Of a DNA stretch of 64,000 nucleotides, positions 52,927-61,788 are shown in pieces. Position numbers and translations under genes: made by a program. This stretch comes from Flavobacterium sp. HSC-32F16. GTDB lineage: Bacteria > Bacteroidota > Bacteroidia > Flavobacteriales > Flavobacteriaceae. Under the pieces are notes generated by a model, which saw nothing but the letters and a program-made list of their open reading frames with translations, was not told where the DNA came from and searched no databases. The stretch covers positions 124,001 through 188,000 of the forward strand of contig NZ_JALKAC010000008.1 in NCBI RefSeq assembly GCF_024171645.1. The letters are read 5' to 3'. Numbering within the stretch: the first letter of the stretch is position 1; the number at the start of each line of letters is the position of its first letter.

Positions 52927-53367
52927 TTAGTTGTTTTCTTTTTTGTACTCTTTCATTTTTTCTTTGGCTTTGTCTTTATTTTTTTCTTTTAAAGAATGCC
53001 ATTTTGTGTACTGATCAGCAGTTAAAATTGTTTTCATTTTAGCATCATTAGCTTCTTTTTCAGCTTTCAGTTCATTTTTAACAGCTTCCCTTTCAGCTTC
53101 AGTCAGTTTAGTGCTGCTGTCTTTTTTATCCTTTCTTTCCTCTCTGAGTTTTTCTGCTTTTGCGCTTCTCTCAGCCAGCAATTGTTTTACCTGAGCTTGT
53201 TGATTGGCGTTTAAACTCAATTCAGAAGTCAGTTTTTGTAATTGTTTTTCATTACGTTGTTCCGGGGTTAATCTTTCCTTTTGTTCACGTGCTGGTTTTT
53301 GATCTGTATCTTGTGCAAAGCTTGCTATTCCAACAAATAACATTGCAGCTATAAATAATTTTTTCAT
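52927..53367 (-). CDS. Exported charged helical protein, single-unit paralogue
   Basis: The 146-residue protein has a signal peptide (MKKLFIAAMLFVGIASFAQ) and one unit like those at 51553-52296: LTPEQRNEKQLQKLTSELSL, LLAERSAKAEKLREERKDKK and DAKMKTILTADQYTKWHSL. The N-terminal 45 residues are about 85% like the two-unit protein, so the duplication is recent. LTPEQ and the Lys/Glu helices recall periplasmic Spy-type chaperones; the role is not known. Confidence 0.78.
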   Translation of the reverse strand: MKKLFIAAMLFVGIASFAQDTDQKPAREQKERLTPEQRNEKQLQKLTSELSLNANQQAQVKQLLAERSAKAEKLREERKDKKDSSTKLTEAEREAVKNELKAEKEANDAKMKTILTADQYTKWHSLKEKNKDKAKEKMKEYKKENN

Positions 53368-53537
53368 GATTTGTCTTTTTAAAGTTATAGGGGTTAGACT
53401 ATAATAAACTGAATTGGTTTAATTTATATTGTTTAGATTGTGTATTTAACTTTTGAAATGAAACCGCTTATACATTATAAGATTGAAAATATTTTCTTAT
53501 TTTTAAGCTATCAACAAATTAAAATCCAGAAAACATT

Positions 53538-54539
53538 ATGAGTAAAATTGCTTTTTTCTCAACTCAGCCTTACGACAAAACTTTCTTTAATAAATACAAT
53601 ACTGACTTTGGTTTTGAATTAGACTTTTTCGAAACACAATTGAATCCACAGACCGTAATTTTAATTGAAAACGCTGAAATTGTTTGTGTATTCGTAAATG
53701 ATATTGTAAACGAAGCAGTAATCAAGCAATTGGCCGAAAAAAATGTAAAAATCATTGCGTTACGTTGTGCAGGTTTTAATAATGTTGATCTGGAAGCAGC
53801 AAAAAAATACAATCTTAAAGTTTGTCGTGTTCCGGCTTATTCGCCGCAAGCAGTTGCGGAGCACGCAATGGCGATGATTTTAACTTTAAATAGAAAAACA
53901 CATAAAGCGTATAACAGAGTTCGTGAACAAAATTTCTCTCTAAACGGATTGTTGGGTTTTGATTTGTTTGGAAAAAAAATTGGAATCATAGGAACGGGAA
54001 ATATTGGAAAAGCGTTTGCCAAAATAGCTTTGGGATTTGGCTGTAAAGTTTTGGCTTATGATATTGTTGCAAATGATGAAATGATTAAAGATGGTGTTTC
54101 TTTTACTGGCTTAGAAGAGATTTTTAAATCGAGTGATATTATTTCGCTTCATTGCCCTTTAAATGATCAGACTAAACACATTATAAACAAAGATTCTATT
54201 GTTTCAATGAAAGATAATGTTATGATTATCAATACAAGTCGCGGTGGATTAATAGAAACTTCGAGTGTAATTGAAGGTTTGAAAGAAGGGAAAATTGGTT
54301 ATTTAGGAATCGATGTTTACGAACAGGAAGAAAAGCTGTTTTTTAGAGATTTGTCTGCCGATATTATTCAGGATGATGCCATTCAGCGTTTAATGAGTTT
54401 TCCAAATGTTTTGGTAACGGCGCATCAGGCATTTTTTACTAATGAGGCTTTGACACAAATTGCGTTGGTGACTTTTAATAATATAAAATCGTTGTTGACC
54501 CAAAATTATATTGAGAATAAAGCGGCTCTGCTGGTTTAA
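53538..54539 (+). CDS. D-lactate dehydrogenase-like 2-hydroxyacid dehydrogenase
   Basis: The 333-residue protein is of the NAD-dependent D-lactate dehydrogenase type (LdhA-like): RCAGFNNVDLEAA, YSPQAVAEHAMAM, IIGTGNIGKAFAK (nucleotide binding), NTSRGGLIET and DVYEQEEKLFFRD, with catalytic His in VLVTAHQAFF. It would reduce pyruvate to D-lactate; a related 2-hydroxyacid substrate is possible. It is monocistronic, with AT-rich DNA upstream. Confidence 0.9.
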   Translation: MSKIAFFSTQPYDKTFFNKYNTDFGFELDFFETQLNPQTVILIENAEIVCVFVNDIVNEAVIKQLAEKNVKIIALRCAGFNNVDLEAAKKYNLKVCRVPAYSPQAVAEHAMAMILTLNRKTHKAYNRVREQNFSLNGLLGFDLFGKKIGIIGTGNIGKAFAKIALGFGCKVLAYDIVANDEMIKDGVSFTGLEEIFKSSDIISLHCPLNDQTKHIINKDSIVSMKDNVMIINTSRGGLIETSSVIEGLKEGKIGYLGIDVYEQEEKLFFRDLSADIIQDDAIQRLMSFPNVLVTAHQAFFTNEALTQIALVTFNNIKSLLTQNYIENKAALLV

Positions 54540-54549
54540 ATTACCTTAG

Positions 54550-54598
54550 GCGGAACCCGAAAACCCCGAAGCCTCGGGATGAAACCTGTCAGGTTTGG
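54550..54598. repeat. Short hairpin repeats between genes
   Basis: Two small inverted repeats, one of the form CCCGAAGCCTCGGG and one AAACCTGTCAGGTTT (about 54581-54595), the latter related to the palindromes at 55230 and 59646. They lie upstream of a lipoprotein gene and create an apparent in-frame ATG at 54579. Confidence 0.5.
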
Positions 54599-54626
54599 AA
54601 AAAAATATAATTTAAAATATCAGATT

Positions 54627-55223
54627 ATGAAAAATAAAGTTCTAATTCTAGTTTCAATTCTGGCATTATGTTCATGTCAGAATAAAAACGAATCCAAAAA
54701 TATCATCAAAACTATTGTTCAGGATACATTATCTAAAACAATAGGAGGAACGGCAGATTTAAGTGATGCTCCGCCAAGAGATGATAAAGCAGTTGAATTG
54801 ATCAGGAAACAATTAAATGTTCTATTAAAAAAAGACATTCCTGCAATGACAAAAGAGGATCGTTATTTTTATTATGAAGAATTTGATCTAAATAACGATA
54901 AGAAAAACGAATACTTTGTTGGTTTTTCTAATTCCTATTTCTGCGGAAGCGGAGGTTGTTCAGGTTATATTTTGAATAATGACGGAAGTGTACTTAATCA
55001 TTTTACCGTAACCGATTTTCCCATTTATGTGACGACTTCATCAACGGAAAATTTTTATGATCTTTTGATGAAAAGCGGTGGCTTATTTCATCATATAAAA
55101 TTGAAAAATGGAAAATATCCTTCGAATCCATCAATAGAAGAAAAATGGAAAGGTGATGTTCCAAAAGAAAGTACTAAGGTTTTGGATGTTCATGATCAAA
55201 AATATGAGAAGTATTCATTTTAA
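54627..55223 (+). CDS. Lipoprotein of unknown function
   Basis: From this start the 198-residue protein has a lipobox LCSC (Cys14 of MKNKVLILVSILALCSCQ, counting the second cysteine as Cys17). The ATG at 54579 would add 16 residues, but they lie in a repeat (54550-54598) and would hide the signal peptide. The body contains DRYFYYEEFDLNNDKKNEYFVGF, an acidic segment with calcium-like DLNNDKKNE, and CGSGGCSGYIL. I do not recognise a family. Probably periplasmic or outer-membrane. Confidence 0.72.
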   Translation: MKNKVLILVSILALCSCQNKNESKNIIKTIVQDTLSKTIGGTADLSDAPPRDDKAVELIRKQLNVLLKKDIPAMTKEDRYFYYEEFDLNNDKKNEYFVGFSNSYFCGSGGCSGYILNNDGSVLNHFTVTDFPIYVTTSSTENFYDLLMKSGGLFHHIKLKNGKYPSNPSIEEKWKGDVPKESTKVLDVHDQKYEKYSF

Positions 55224-55229
55224 AAAACA

Positions 55230-55261
55230 AAACCCGACAGGTTTTAAAACCTGTCGGGTTT
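55230..55261. terminator. Perfect 32-bp palindromic terminator
   Basis: AAACCCGACAGGTTTT followed by its exact complement, between convergent genes, with A and T tracts either side. Identical in sequence to 59646-59677. Confidence 0.92.
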
Positions 55262-55286
55262 GATATATTAGTTAATTTTAGAATTT

Positions 55287-58100
55287 CTAAAAATCAAATT
55301 CTCCAATGAGAATTTTACTATCGCTTTCACGCTTGTTTTCTTTCTGGCTCTGGAAAACAGCAATTTTTCGCTCTTGTCTTCCGTCAGAATAGTATAAGTA
55401 TACTTCTGCCATTACAGTTGTTGGACCAGAAAGAATATTCTGTCTCTCACCGAAAAAATTGGTTTTAATTTTATATTTCCCTTTGACAGCTTTTTTGAGT
55501 AAAAATTGTTCAGGACCAAAACCCTGAGTGAAATCGTTACTTAATCTTCCTCCAATTTCCGTAGATCTATGTGAGTAAGAACAGTCTTCTCCTTTAGGAT
55601 CTGTAACCCAAAGATCAATATCTGTATTGTCTTTATTCCAGTTAATTACAACGCGGATGTCTACTGGAAGATTTGCTTTTAATCGATCATCGACTTTGCT
55701 TGCATCAACGTTTTTGTTTTGGCTCAAAATATTATTGATTTCCATAATCAAAATCTCTTCAATACCAGTATCTCTAACAGAAATTTCATCTGTATATTCC
55801 TGATATAGCATAGCTTTATAAACATTAAGAGCTTCTTGAGGTTTTTTATTGTCAACCAAAGCCAATGCATAATCTCTATGACTTTGAGGATCAAATGGTC
55901 TCCATTCTAGAATCTTTTGGGTAATCCACAATTCTTTGTCATAATTACCTCTCTGTTTCAATAAATAAGATATCGTTTTGTATAGTTCTTCATTCTCCAA
56001 ATCAAGTTCTGCTAATGTGCTTAAAACCTTTAGAGAAAGTACTTTGTCACCTTTTTTGAATAGCAGTTTAGAAACATCAAAATAGTACGTTACCTGTTTT
56101 TCATATTTAGGACGATTTTCAAGATATTTTTGGTAAATCAATTCAGGCGACTGTAAAGTCTGAAAATCTTTCATGTACTCTTGATTGCTTTCTACATCTA
56201 CCAAAGTTATTTTACCTGTGGATGTTTTTTTATCGGCAATGGAGTTCCTTGTTTCAGCACTTGCAGCATATACAGCATTGTCGCTAACAGCACTTTCTTG
56301 TCCCGATTTTAATGACTGCTTAGACAATGTAGGATACTGTTTCTTTTCTGTAGGTTTAAATTCGGTATTCCACCAAGTTGTCAGTTCGCGTGTTTTATCA
56401 AAAGCTTTTGATAGAAGATTTTTTCTTTGTTCTAAAATTTGTCTTTTATTCTGGGAAACGATTTTATTGTATTCTGCTAATAATTCTTGTGGAGGAGTGA
56501 TGCCAAAACGTACATAATCATTGACATCATCCAATACTATAAGACTGGTATTTTTGCTTACCACTCCAAACTGTTCGCTCAAATTTCTGATTTCATCACT
56601 GTTTTGAGTTGAATTAAGTTCAAGATCATTAATTTTTCGTTGTGCCCAAAATTGTGCAATTGGCCATTTATCTTCTTGTACAGCTGTATTAAAATCTACA
56701 GGGACTTCAAATTTTTTGTTTCCTACAGAAAAAACAGCAGTAAGCTTGCCCAAATTTGCAGATGCAATTCCAAATATATTGACAGGCTCATTTACTGCAG
56801 TTCCCACATTTGGAAACAATTCCTGAATTGTATTAGTTTCTTTAAAACCTAAAAATATGATAGGAAGTCTATTAAAAGTTTTTAAAGCAGATGGAGTATC
56901 TAATTCGTTAAGATTGATAAAATTTCCTCCAGATTGCGATGCTAAAAGTTTAAGCAGGTTAAAATCAGAAGTTGGAGTGCTTGTTATACTGTTGAGCGGT
57001 TTTTTGAATTTTAAAGTTAAATCTCCAAAATTTGAAATTCCGTCAGAAAATAAAAGATATTGGTCTATTTGCGGTATTTCTTTTAAAGCACTAAAGTCAG
57101 TTCCTCCATCATATTTCAGATTAAGGATTCTGTCTTTTAATGCGCCCCAGTTTCCTCCAGAAACAGTAAATTCTTCAGTTTTCTCTAGAGTATTATTTAA
57201 GAGAGCAAAAGATACAGCAATATCCTTGTTCTCTAAAAAATAAGCATTAAGAAAGTCCAGTTCTTTTTGGTGATTTCTCTTTGATCCGCTGAATGAATTA
57301 TCCCAAATAATAGCAATTTTTTGAGATTTTGTTTTTTCTTTTACAGGGAAATTCATTGAAACACTTGCAGCAAAATAAAATTTATCGTCAGAGGCTTTTT
57401 TAAGCAGTACATTGGACGACTCGTTTACTTTTGGAATACTTATTTTAAGACTTTCATTTGGCGTGAAATTTGTTTTGTTAATCTCAGCAATCCATTGATT
57501 TCCTTGCTTTTTAAAAGTAAAATTTCCGTCTGGATTTTCCGTAATTTTAGGAGTAGCCTGACTTTCAGTAACTAATACTTTTAGATTGAATTTTGGAACA
57601 TTAACTGCATTGGCAAAACTTAAAAAATAGAGATACTCTGTTGCGGAATTTTTTAATTCCTGATTGTATGTAATCTTAATAGTTCTGCTGCTTCTAGCGG
57701 TAATTGGATAGATTCTGGTTCTAAAATTATTTCCGGCTACTTTTTCAATAATACCAGGATCTACATTTCTTTTTTCAATACTTTCAAATACTTCTTTAGC
57801 TCGTTCTTTTGGAACAGGAACCGCGTCTCTTAAGCTTCCGTTTATGTCTAAAGCATAACCGCTTACACTTACTCCTTCAGGTAACGGAATGGTAAGTTTT
57901 CCTTCTAAAATTCTGTCACCAGGATTGTAGAATTTATATGTTGCAGTTGTTGCTGCAAGATTTCCTAAAATTTCAGTTTCAATTTTTACTTCCTGTAAGA
58001 CTACAGTATTTTTTTTCTGATTTTCGACATCCAGAGTTGGAATCTGTGAAAAAACGACACTAAAGAACAGTAGTGCGCAGATATTAAAAATTTTATTCAT
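55287..58100 (-). CDS. VIT/VWA-type exported protein with TPR-like region and DUF2135
   Basis: From the start MNKIFNICALLFFSVVFSQ (signal peptide) the protein has 937 residues. It holds a VIT domain (about 25-130, TATYKFYNPGDRILEGKLTIPLP), a von Willebrand A-like region (about 250-420, IAIIWDNSFSGSKRNHQKE), a helical TPR-like part (about 650-790) and a C-terminal DUF2135 beta domain (about 810-905, VINWNKDNTDIDLWVTDPKG). The upstream ATG at 58154 would precede the signal peptide. The role of VIT-VWA proteins of Bacteroidota is unknown. A trypsin-like protease gene is 80 nt upstream on the same strand. Confidence 0.85.
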   Translation of the reverse strand: MNKIFNICALLFFSVVFSQIPTLDVENQKKNTVVLQEVKIETEILGNLAATTATYKFYNPGDRILEGKLTIPLPEGVSVSGYALDINGSLRDAVPVPKERAKEVFESIEKRNVDPGIIEKVAGNNFRTRIYPITARSSRTIKITYNQELKNSATEYLYFLSFANAVNVPKFNLKVLVTESQATPKITENPDGNFTFKKQGNQWIAEINKTNFTPNESLKISIPKVNESSNVLLKKASDDKFYFAASVSMNFPVKEKTKSQKIAIIWDNSFSGSKRNHQKELDFLNAYFLENKDIAVSFALLNNTLEKTEEFTVSGGNWGALKDRILNLKYDGGTDFSALKEIPQIDQYLLFSDGISNFGDLTLKFKKPLNSITSTPTSDFNLLKLLASQSGGNFINLNELDTPSALKTFNRLPIIFLGFKETNTIQELFPNVGTAVNEPVNIFGIASANLGKLTAVFSVGNKKFEVPVDFNTAVQEDKWPIAQFWAQRKINDLELNSTQNSDEIRNLSEQFGVVSKNTSLIVLDDVNDYVRFGITPPQELLAEYNKIVSQNKRQILEQRKNLLSKAFDKTRELTTWWNTEFKPTEKKQYPTLSKQSLKSGQESAVSDNAVYAASAETRNSIADKKTSTGKITLVDVESNQEYMKDFQTLQSPELIYQKYLENRPKYEKQVTYYFDVSKLLFKKGDKVLSLKVLSTLAELDLENEELYKTISYLLKQRGNYDKELWITQKILEWRPFDPQSHRDYALALVDNKKPQEALNVYKAMLYQEYTDEISVRDTGIEEILIMEINNILSQNKNVDASKVDDRLKANLPVDIRVVINWNKDNTDIDLWVTDPKGEDCSYSHRSTEIGGRLSNDFTQGFGPEQFLLKKAVKGKYKIKTNFFGERQNILSGPTTVMAEVYLYYSDGRQERKIAVFQSQKENKRESDSKILIGEFDF

Positions 58101-58180
58101 AATTAATAAGCGTGATTTTTTATTTGACTGTAAATGTAGGAAAATTCCGTGCAATTAAAAGCTTTTTTTGCTTTTTCAAA

Positions 58181-59332
58181 CTAAAGAGAGTTAATATGTT
58201 TAGCCACGATTCCAAAATTTATACCCTGAACCTGATCTACTCCACTGAAATTAACTGCAATCAGTTGGCCACATTCATTAAAAACCGGTGCACCGCTGGC
58301 ACCATGCGTAGAGGTTATACTATATTGAATTTTATTACCGTCTGACTCTTTACTTATTTGGCCATTATAAAGCTGTACTTTTAGTCCTGAATTTGTCTGT
58401 GCCAAATCCATTCCCAGCGGATAACCCACCATTATCGCTTTTTGACCAGGAGCTAAAGATGCATCATCTTCAATGGCATTATCCAGATTGATAATATTAG
58501 TAACAGTTTCTGGGGTTTTATGATTGGTTAGTTGTAAAATGCCTAAATCAATATTGGCGTCTTCTGAAACTTTTTTAATTTCACAATTAAGCCACTCATT
58601 ATCAGAATTATGAATAGCTATTTCGATGTCTAAGGTTTTTACATATACTTCAATATTTTCCATAGAAACATATTCTTTTACCGGAATAGATGCTGCAATA
58701 TCTGTTGATACTTGTGATGTATCTGTTTCTGTTTCATTAGAACTAACAAATTCTTCACCTCTGGACTCGCTAGGTTCTTCATAATCTCCATCACCTTCAC
58801 CTTCGCCTTCACCATTGTAGGATACTGAAGCATCTTTCCAGTTTCTGTGAATAAAACTTTCATATTCATCTTCAGAAATATCAGTAGTAAGAATAGAAGC
58901 AATCTTCATTGTTAGATTTCGTATAGTAGTACTTACTTTTTCACTGTCTTCCTCGGATGAATTCCATGGTTGTAAAACATGACTATTGGTTATCATATTT
59001 CCGTTTGTATCTACAAAAAAACCAGTCCCGTAAATTGTTTCTTCTTTGGCGTCCTGAACAGTAAGTTGGAATTCTTTCCCATTAATCTTTGTAAAATAGC
59101 CGTATCTATGTTTTATAAGTACAACAGCATCTTTGTAGCTTTCATAGATTTTTGTGTCTGTACCTAAACAAATTGGATTAGTGTTATTAGTTTCAGTTTT
59201 AAAATATTTATATCCCAAAAATGATGTGGTCGAAATAAAGATAATAGTGATGAGAACAAATTTGAAACGCTTTCTTCTTTTGTTATAAGCTGTAGCTAAA
59301 TCTTCGTTATTTTTTATTTTTCTAATTTTCAT
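58181..59332 (-). CDS. Membrane-anchored trypsin-like serine protease with acidic insertion
   Basis: The 383-residue protein has a basic N-terminus and one membrane helix (about 25-43). The protease core shows GTGFFVDTNGNMITNSHV with His118, NIDLGILQL with Asp262 and THGASGAPV with Ser346, the HtrA-like trypsin triad, but no PDZ domain. His and Asp are 144 residues apart because of an inserted segment (about 121-250) that includes the Gly/Glu-rich stretch GEGEGEGDGDYEEPSES; such spacing is much larger than in DegP. The catalytic domain would face the periplasm. The VIT protein gene follows on the same strand. Confidence 0.85.
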   Translation of the reverse strand: MKIRKIKNNEDLATAYNKRRKRFKFVLITIIFISTTSFLGYKYFKTETNNTNPICLGTDTKIYESYKDAVVLIKHRYGYFTKINGKEFQLTVQDAKEETIYGTGFFVDTNGNMITNSHVLQPWNSSEEDSEKVSTTIRNLTMKIASILTTDISEDEYESFIHRNWKDASVSYNGEGEGEGDGDYEEPSESRGEEFVSSNETETDTSQVSTDIAASIPVKEYVSMENIEVYVKTLDIEIAIHNSDNEWLNCEIKKVSEDANIDLGILQLTNHKTPETVTNIINLDNAIEDDASLAPGQKAIMVGYPLGMDLAQTNSGLKVQLYNGQISKESDGNKIQYSITSTHGASGAPVFNECGQLIAVNFSGVDQVQGINFGIVAKHINSL

Positions 59333-59645
59333 TTATTAGTATTATATGGTTGTAAAATGTTAATTTTTTGTATTTGGCTTAAAAAAAAATAGACTTTATA
59401 TGAGGTCTAATTTTTTTCAAATGTAGTAATTTGTTTGCTAAAAAAGTGTAAATACAGAATCAATTCTGTATTGAATAATAATCTCAATTTTGATTAATTT
59501 TATTAGAATATCTCAGTATTTAGTAATGTATTTTGCTGTAAAATAATTTTTTGATATTAAATCATTGTTTTTCAGTTTTTTGTAAATATGGATTGATTCT
59601 GGTCTTAATTTTTCAATATATAAAAGTATCCTTAATAAAAATAAA
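59333..59645. other. AT-rich intergenic spacer
   Basis: This 313-bp spacer before the protease gene and after the lysS terminator is very AT-rich. I see no exact TAnnTTTG element on the minus strand, no repeat family and no short gene. Confidence 0.45.
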
Positions 59646-59677
59646 AAACCCGACAGGTTTTAAAACCTGTCGGGTTT
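59646..59677 (-). terminator. Perfect 32-bp palindromic terminator of lysS
   Basis: AAACCCGACAGGTTTT plus its complement, identical to 55230-55261, followed on the minus strand by TTTATTTTTATT; 37 bases after the lysS stop codon. Confidence 0.9.
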
Positions 59678-59714
59678 GTACTTATAAAAAATCAATTTGG
59701 AATTTTAAAAAAAG

Positions 59715-61418
59715 TTATCCGGCCAATTCTACAGTTTTAAATTCGCCGTCAACGACAACTTTAGTCAAACCATGTTTAGATAAGTTTTTCATAGATGCAT
59801 CCCATTTTTTACCACTTAAGTTAGCGGTAACTTTTAGCTGCGACAATTCCATTTTATTTTCGTTTCCTTTCAATAAAGTAATGATTATTTTTTCTTCGTC
59901 AGACAATTCAATCTGAGCTAGTTTTTTCTCAGGACGCATTTGCGGGAACAATAATACTTCCTGAATAGAAGCATTGTTTGTTAAATACATAATCAAACGA
60001 TCCATTCCAATTCCCATTCCTGACGTTGGAGGCATACCATATTCAAGAGCTCTTAAGAAATCCTCGTCAATGATTCCATTTGCTTCATCGTCTCCTTTTG
60101 CTGCCAAACGCATTTGATCTTCAAAACGCTCACGCTGATCAATTGGATCATTTAATTCAGAATATGCATTTGCAATTTCTTTACCACAAACCATTAGTTC
60201 AAAACGTTCTGTAAGTTCAGGATTGTCGCGGTGTTCTTTACAAAGCGGCGACATTTCTTTAGGATAATCAGTAATAAAAGTTGGCTGAATATAATTTCCT
60301 TCACATTTAGCTCCAAAAATTTCATCAATCAATTTTCCTTTACCCATTGTTTTGTCAACGTCAATTCCCATTCCTCTTGCCGCTTCAAACAATTCTTCTT
60401 CGGTTTTTCCTGAGATATCAAAACCAGTAAAATGTTTGATAGAATCGGTCATTGTAACGCGTGCATAAGGCGCTTTAAAGTTAATTTGGTGTTCACCAAA
60501 AGTCACTTCGCTAGTGCCATTTACAGCAATTGCACAATGCTCAAGCAAACCTTCAGCAAATTCCATCATCCAGTTGTAGTCTTTGTAAGCTACATATATT
60601 TCCATTGCGGTAAATTCAGGATTATGTGTTCTGTCCATTCCTTCGTTACGAAAGTTTCTTGAGAACTCATAAACACCTTCAAAGCCGCCAACAATTAATC
60701 TTTTTAAATATAATTCATTCGCAATACGCATATAAAGCGGAATATCAAGTGAATTATGATGTGTAATAAAAGGTCTAGCCGAAGCACCACCAGGAATTGA
60801 CTGTAAAACCGGAGTATCAACTTCCAAATATCCTGCGTCGTTAAAATAACCACGCATTGCAGTAAATAATTTGGTACGTTTGATGAATGTTTCTTTTACG
60901 TGTTGATTCACTGTTAAATCTACATAACGCATTCTGTAACGTAACTCAGCATCATTAAATGCATCGTGAATATTTCCTTCTTCATCGACCTTAGGTAAAG
61001 GAAGCGGACGTAATGTTTTACTCAAGAAAGTAAATCCGCTTACACGAATACATTTTGCACCAACTTGCGTAGTAAACAATTCTCCTTCAATACCAATAAA
61101 GTCACCTAAATCAGTTAATTTTTTAAATACCTGGTTGTATAAAGTTTTATCGTCACCTTCACACAAAACATCGCGGTTTACGTACAATTGAATACGTCCT
61201 TCGCTATCCTGCAATTCAGCAAAACAAGCTTTTCCCTGATCTCTCACGCTCATCAAACGACCCGCAACAATAACCTTCTTACCTTCTTCAAATGACTCCT
61301 TTATTTGCTTAGAAGTATGATTTACAGGAAAAAGATTAGCTGGATAAGGATTGATTCCCAGACTGCGTAAGTTTTGAAGTTTTTCTCTTCTGATGATTTC
61401 TTGTTCTGATAATGCCAT
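59715..61418 (-). CDS. lysS: Lysyl-tRNA synthetase (class II)
   Basis: LysRS charges tRNA-Lys. The 567 residues comprise an OB-fold anticodon-binding domain (about 50-165), and a class II catalytic core with motif 2 FSRNFRNEGMDRTHNPEFT (in part) and motif 3 GMGIGMDRLIMYL. Beyond the usual end (about 500) there is an extra domain of roughly 65 residues (KIIITLLKGNENKMELSQLK to the end), winged-helix-like; this extension occurs in Bacteroidota. The core has no missing motif. A -7 element lies 24 bases upstream. Confidence 0.97.
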   Translation of the reverse strand: MALSEQEIIRREKLQNLRSLGINPYPANLFPVNHTSKQIKESFEEGKKVIVAGRLMSVRDQGKACFAELQDSEGRIQLYVNRDVLCEGDDKTLYNQVFKKLTDLGDFIGIEGELFTTQVGAKCIRVSGFTFLSKTLRPLPLPKVDEEGNIHDAFNDAELRYRMRYVDLTVNQHVKETFIKRTKLFTAMRGYFNDAGYLEVDTPVLQSIPGGASARPFITHHNSLDIPLYMRIANELYLKRLIVGGFEGVYEFSRNFRNEGMDRTHNPEFTAMEIYVAYKDYNWMMEFAEGLLEHCAIAVNGTSEVTFGEHQINFKAPYARVTMTDSIKHFTGFDISGKTEEELFEAARGMGIDVDKTMGKGKLIDEIFGAKCEGNYIQPTFITDYPKEMSPLCKEHRDNPELTERFELMVCGKEIANAYSELNDPIDQRERFEDQMRLAAKGDDEANGIIDEDFLRALEYGMPPTSGMGIGMDRLIMYLTNNASIQEVLLFPQMRPEKKLAQIELSDEEKIIITLLKGNENKMELSQLKVTANLSGKKWDASMKNLSKHGLTKVVVDGEFKTVELAG

Positions 61419-61441
61419 TTTGTGCTCTTTTTTTAAGTGTG

Positions 61442-61449
61442 CAAAGATA
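61442..61449 (-). promoter_or_regulatory. Promoter -7 element of lysS
   Basis: TATCTTTG on the minus strand matches TAnnTTTG, giving a leader of about 17 nt. The -33 TTG is not evident. Confidence 0.5.
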
Positions 61450-61707
61450 AAGAAAAGAATGTAGATTTTAGAATGCAGATTTTAGATTTTTTACAGCAAC
61501 AATTTATTGGGTTTCAATCTGTAAAATGATTTAGAAATGGTGCGCGGATTTTGCGGATGGTTAGGATTGAGCAAGTTTTTTTTATTACAGTTAGGAATTT
61601 CGTCAAAGTTTAAGACTTTGGCAAAGCAGGAGCAAACAAAAATAGCGGCTTAAATCTCTGCCACCCGTAAAATTTCTGGGTACCTTATGTCAAAAACAAT
61701 TTCCAAT

Positions 61708-61743
61708 CTCAGCAGCTTAGAATCTCAGAACCTCAGAATCTTT
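61708..61743. repeat. 8-bp periodic CTTAG/CTCAG satellite
   Basis: CTCAGCAG CTTAGAAT CTCAGAAC CTCAGAAT CTTT repeat with an exact 8-bp period. It lies in the 370-bp spacer between lysS and the lipoprotein, which also contains CAAAGTTTAAGACTTTG. It opens a false upstream frame from 61687. Confidence 0.55.
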
Positions 61744-61762
61744 AAAAACAAAATAGAGTTCG

Positions 61763-61770
61763 TATATTTG
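61763..61770 (+). promoter_or_regulatory. Promoter -7 element of the lipoprotein-lipB unit
   Basis: TATATTTG matches TAnnTTTG and lies 19 bases before ATG 61789. Because the start at 61687 is upstream of this promoter, the element supports the later start. Confidence 0.5.
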
Positions 61771-61788
61771 ATAAAAAATTATACTACG

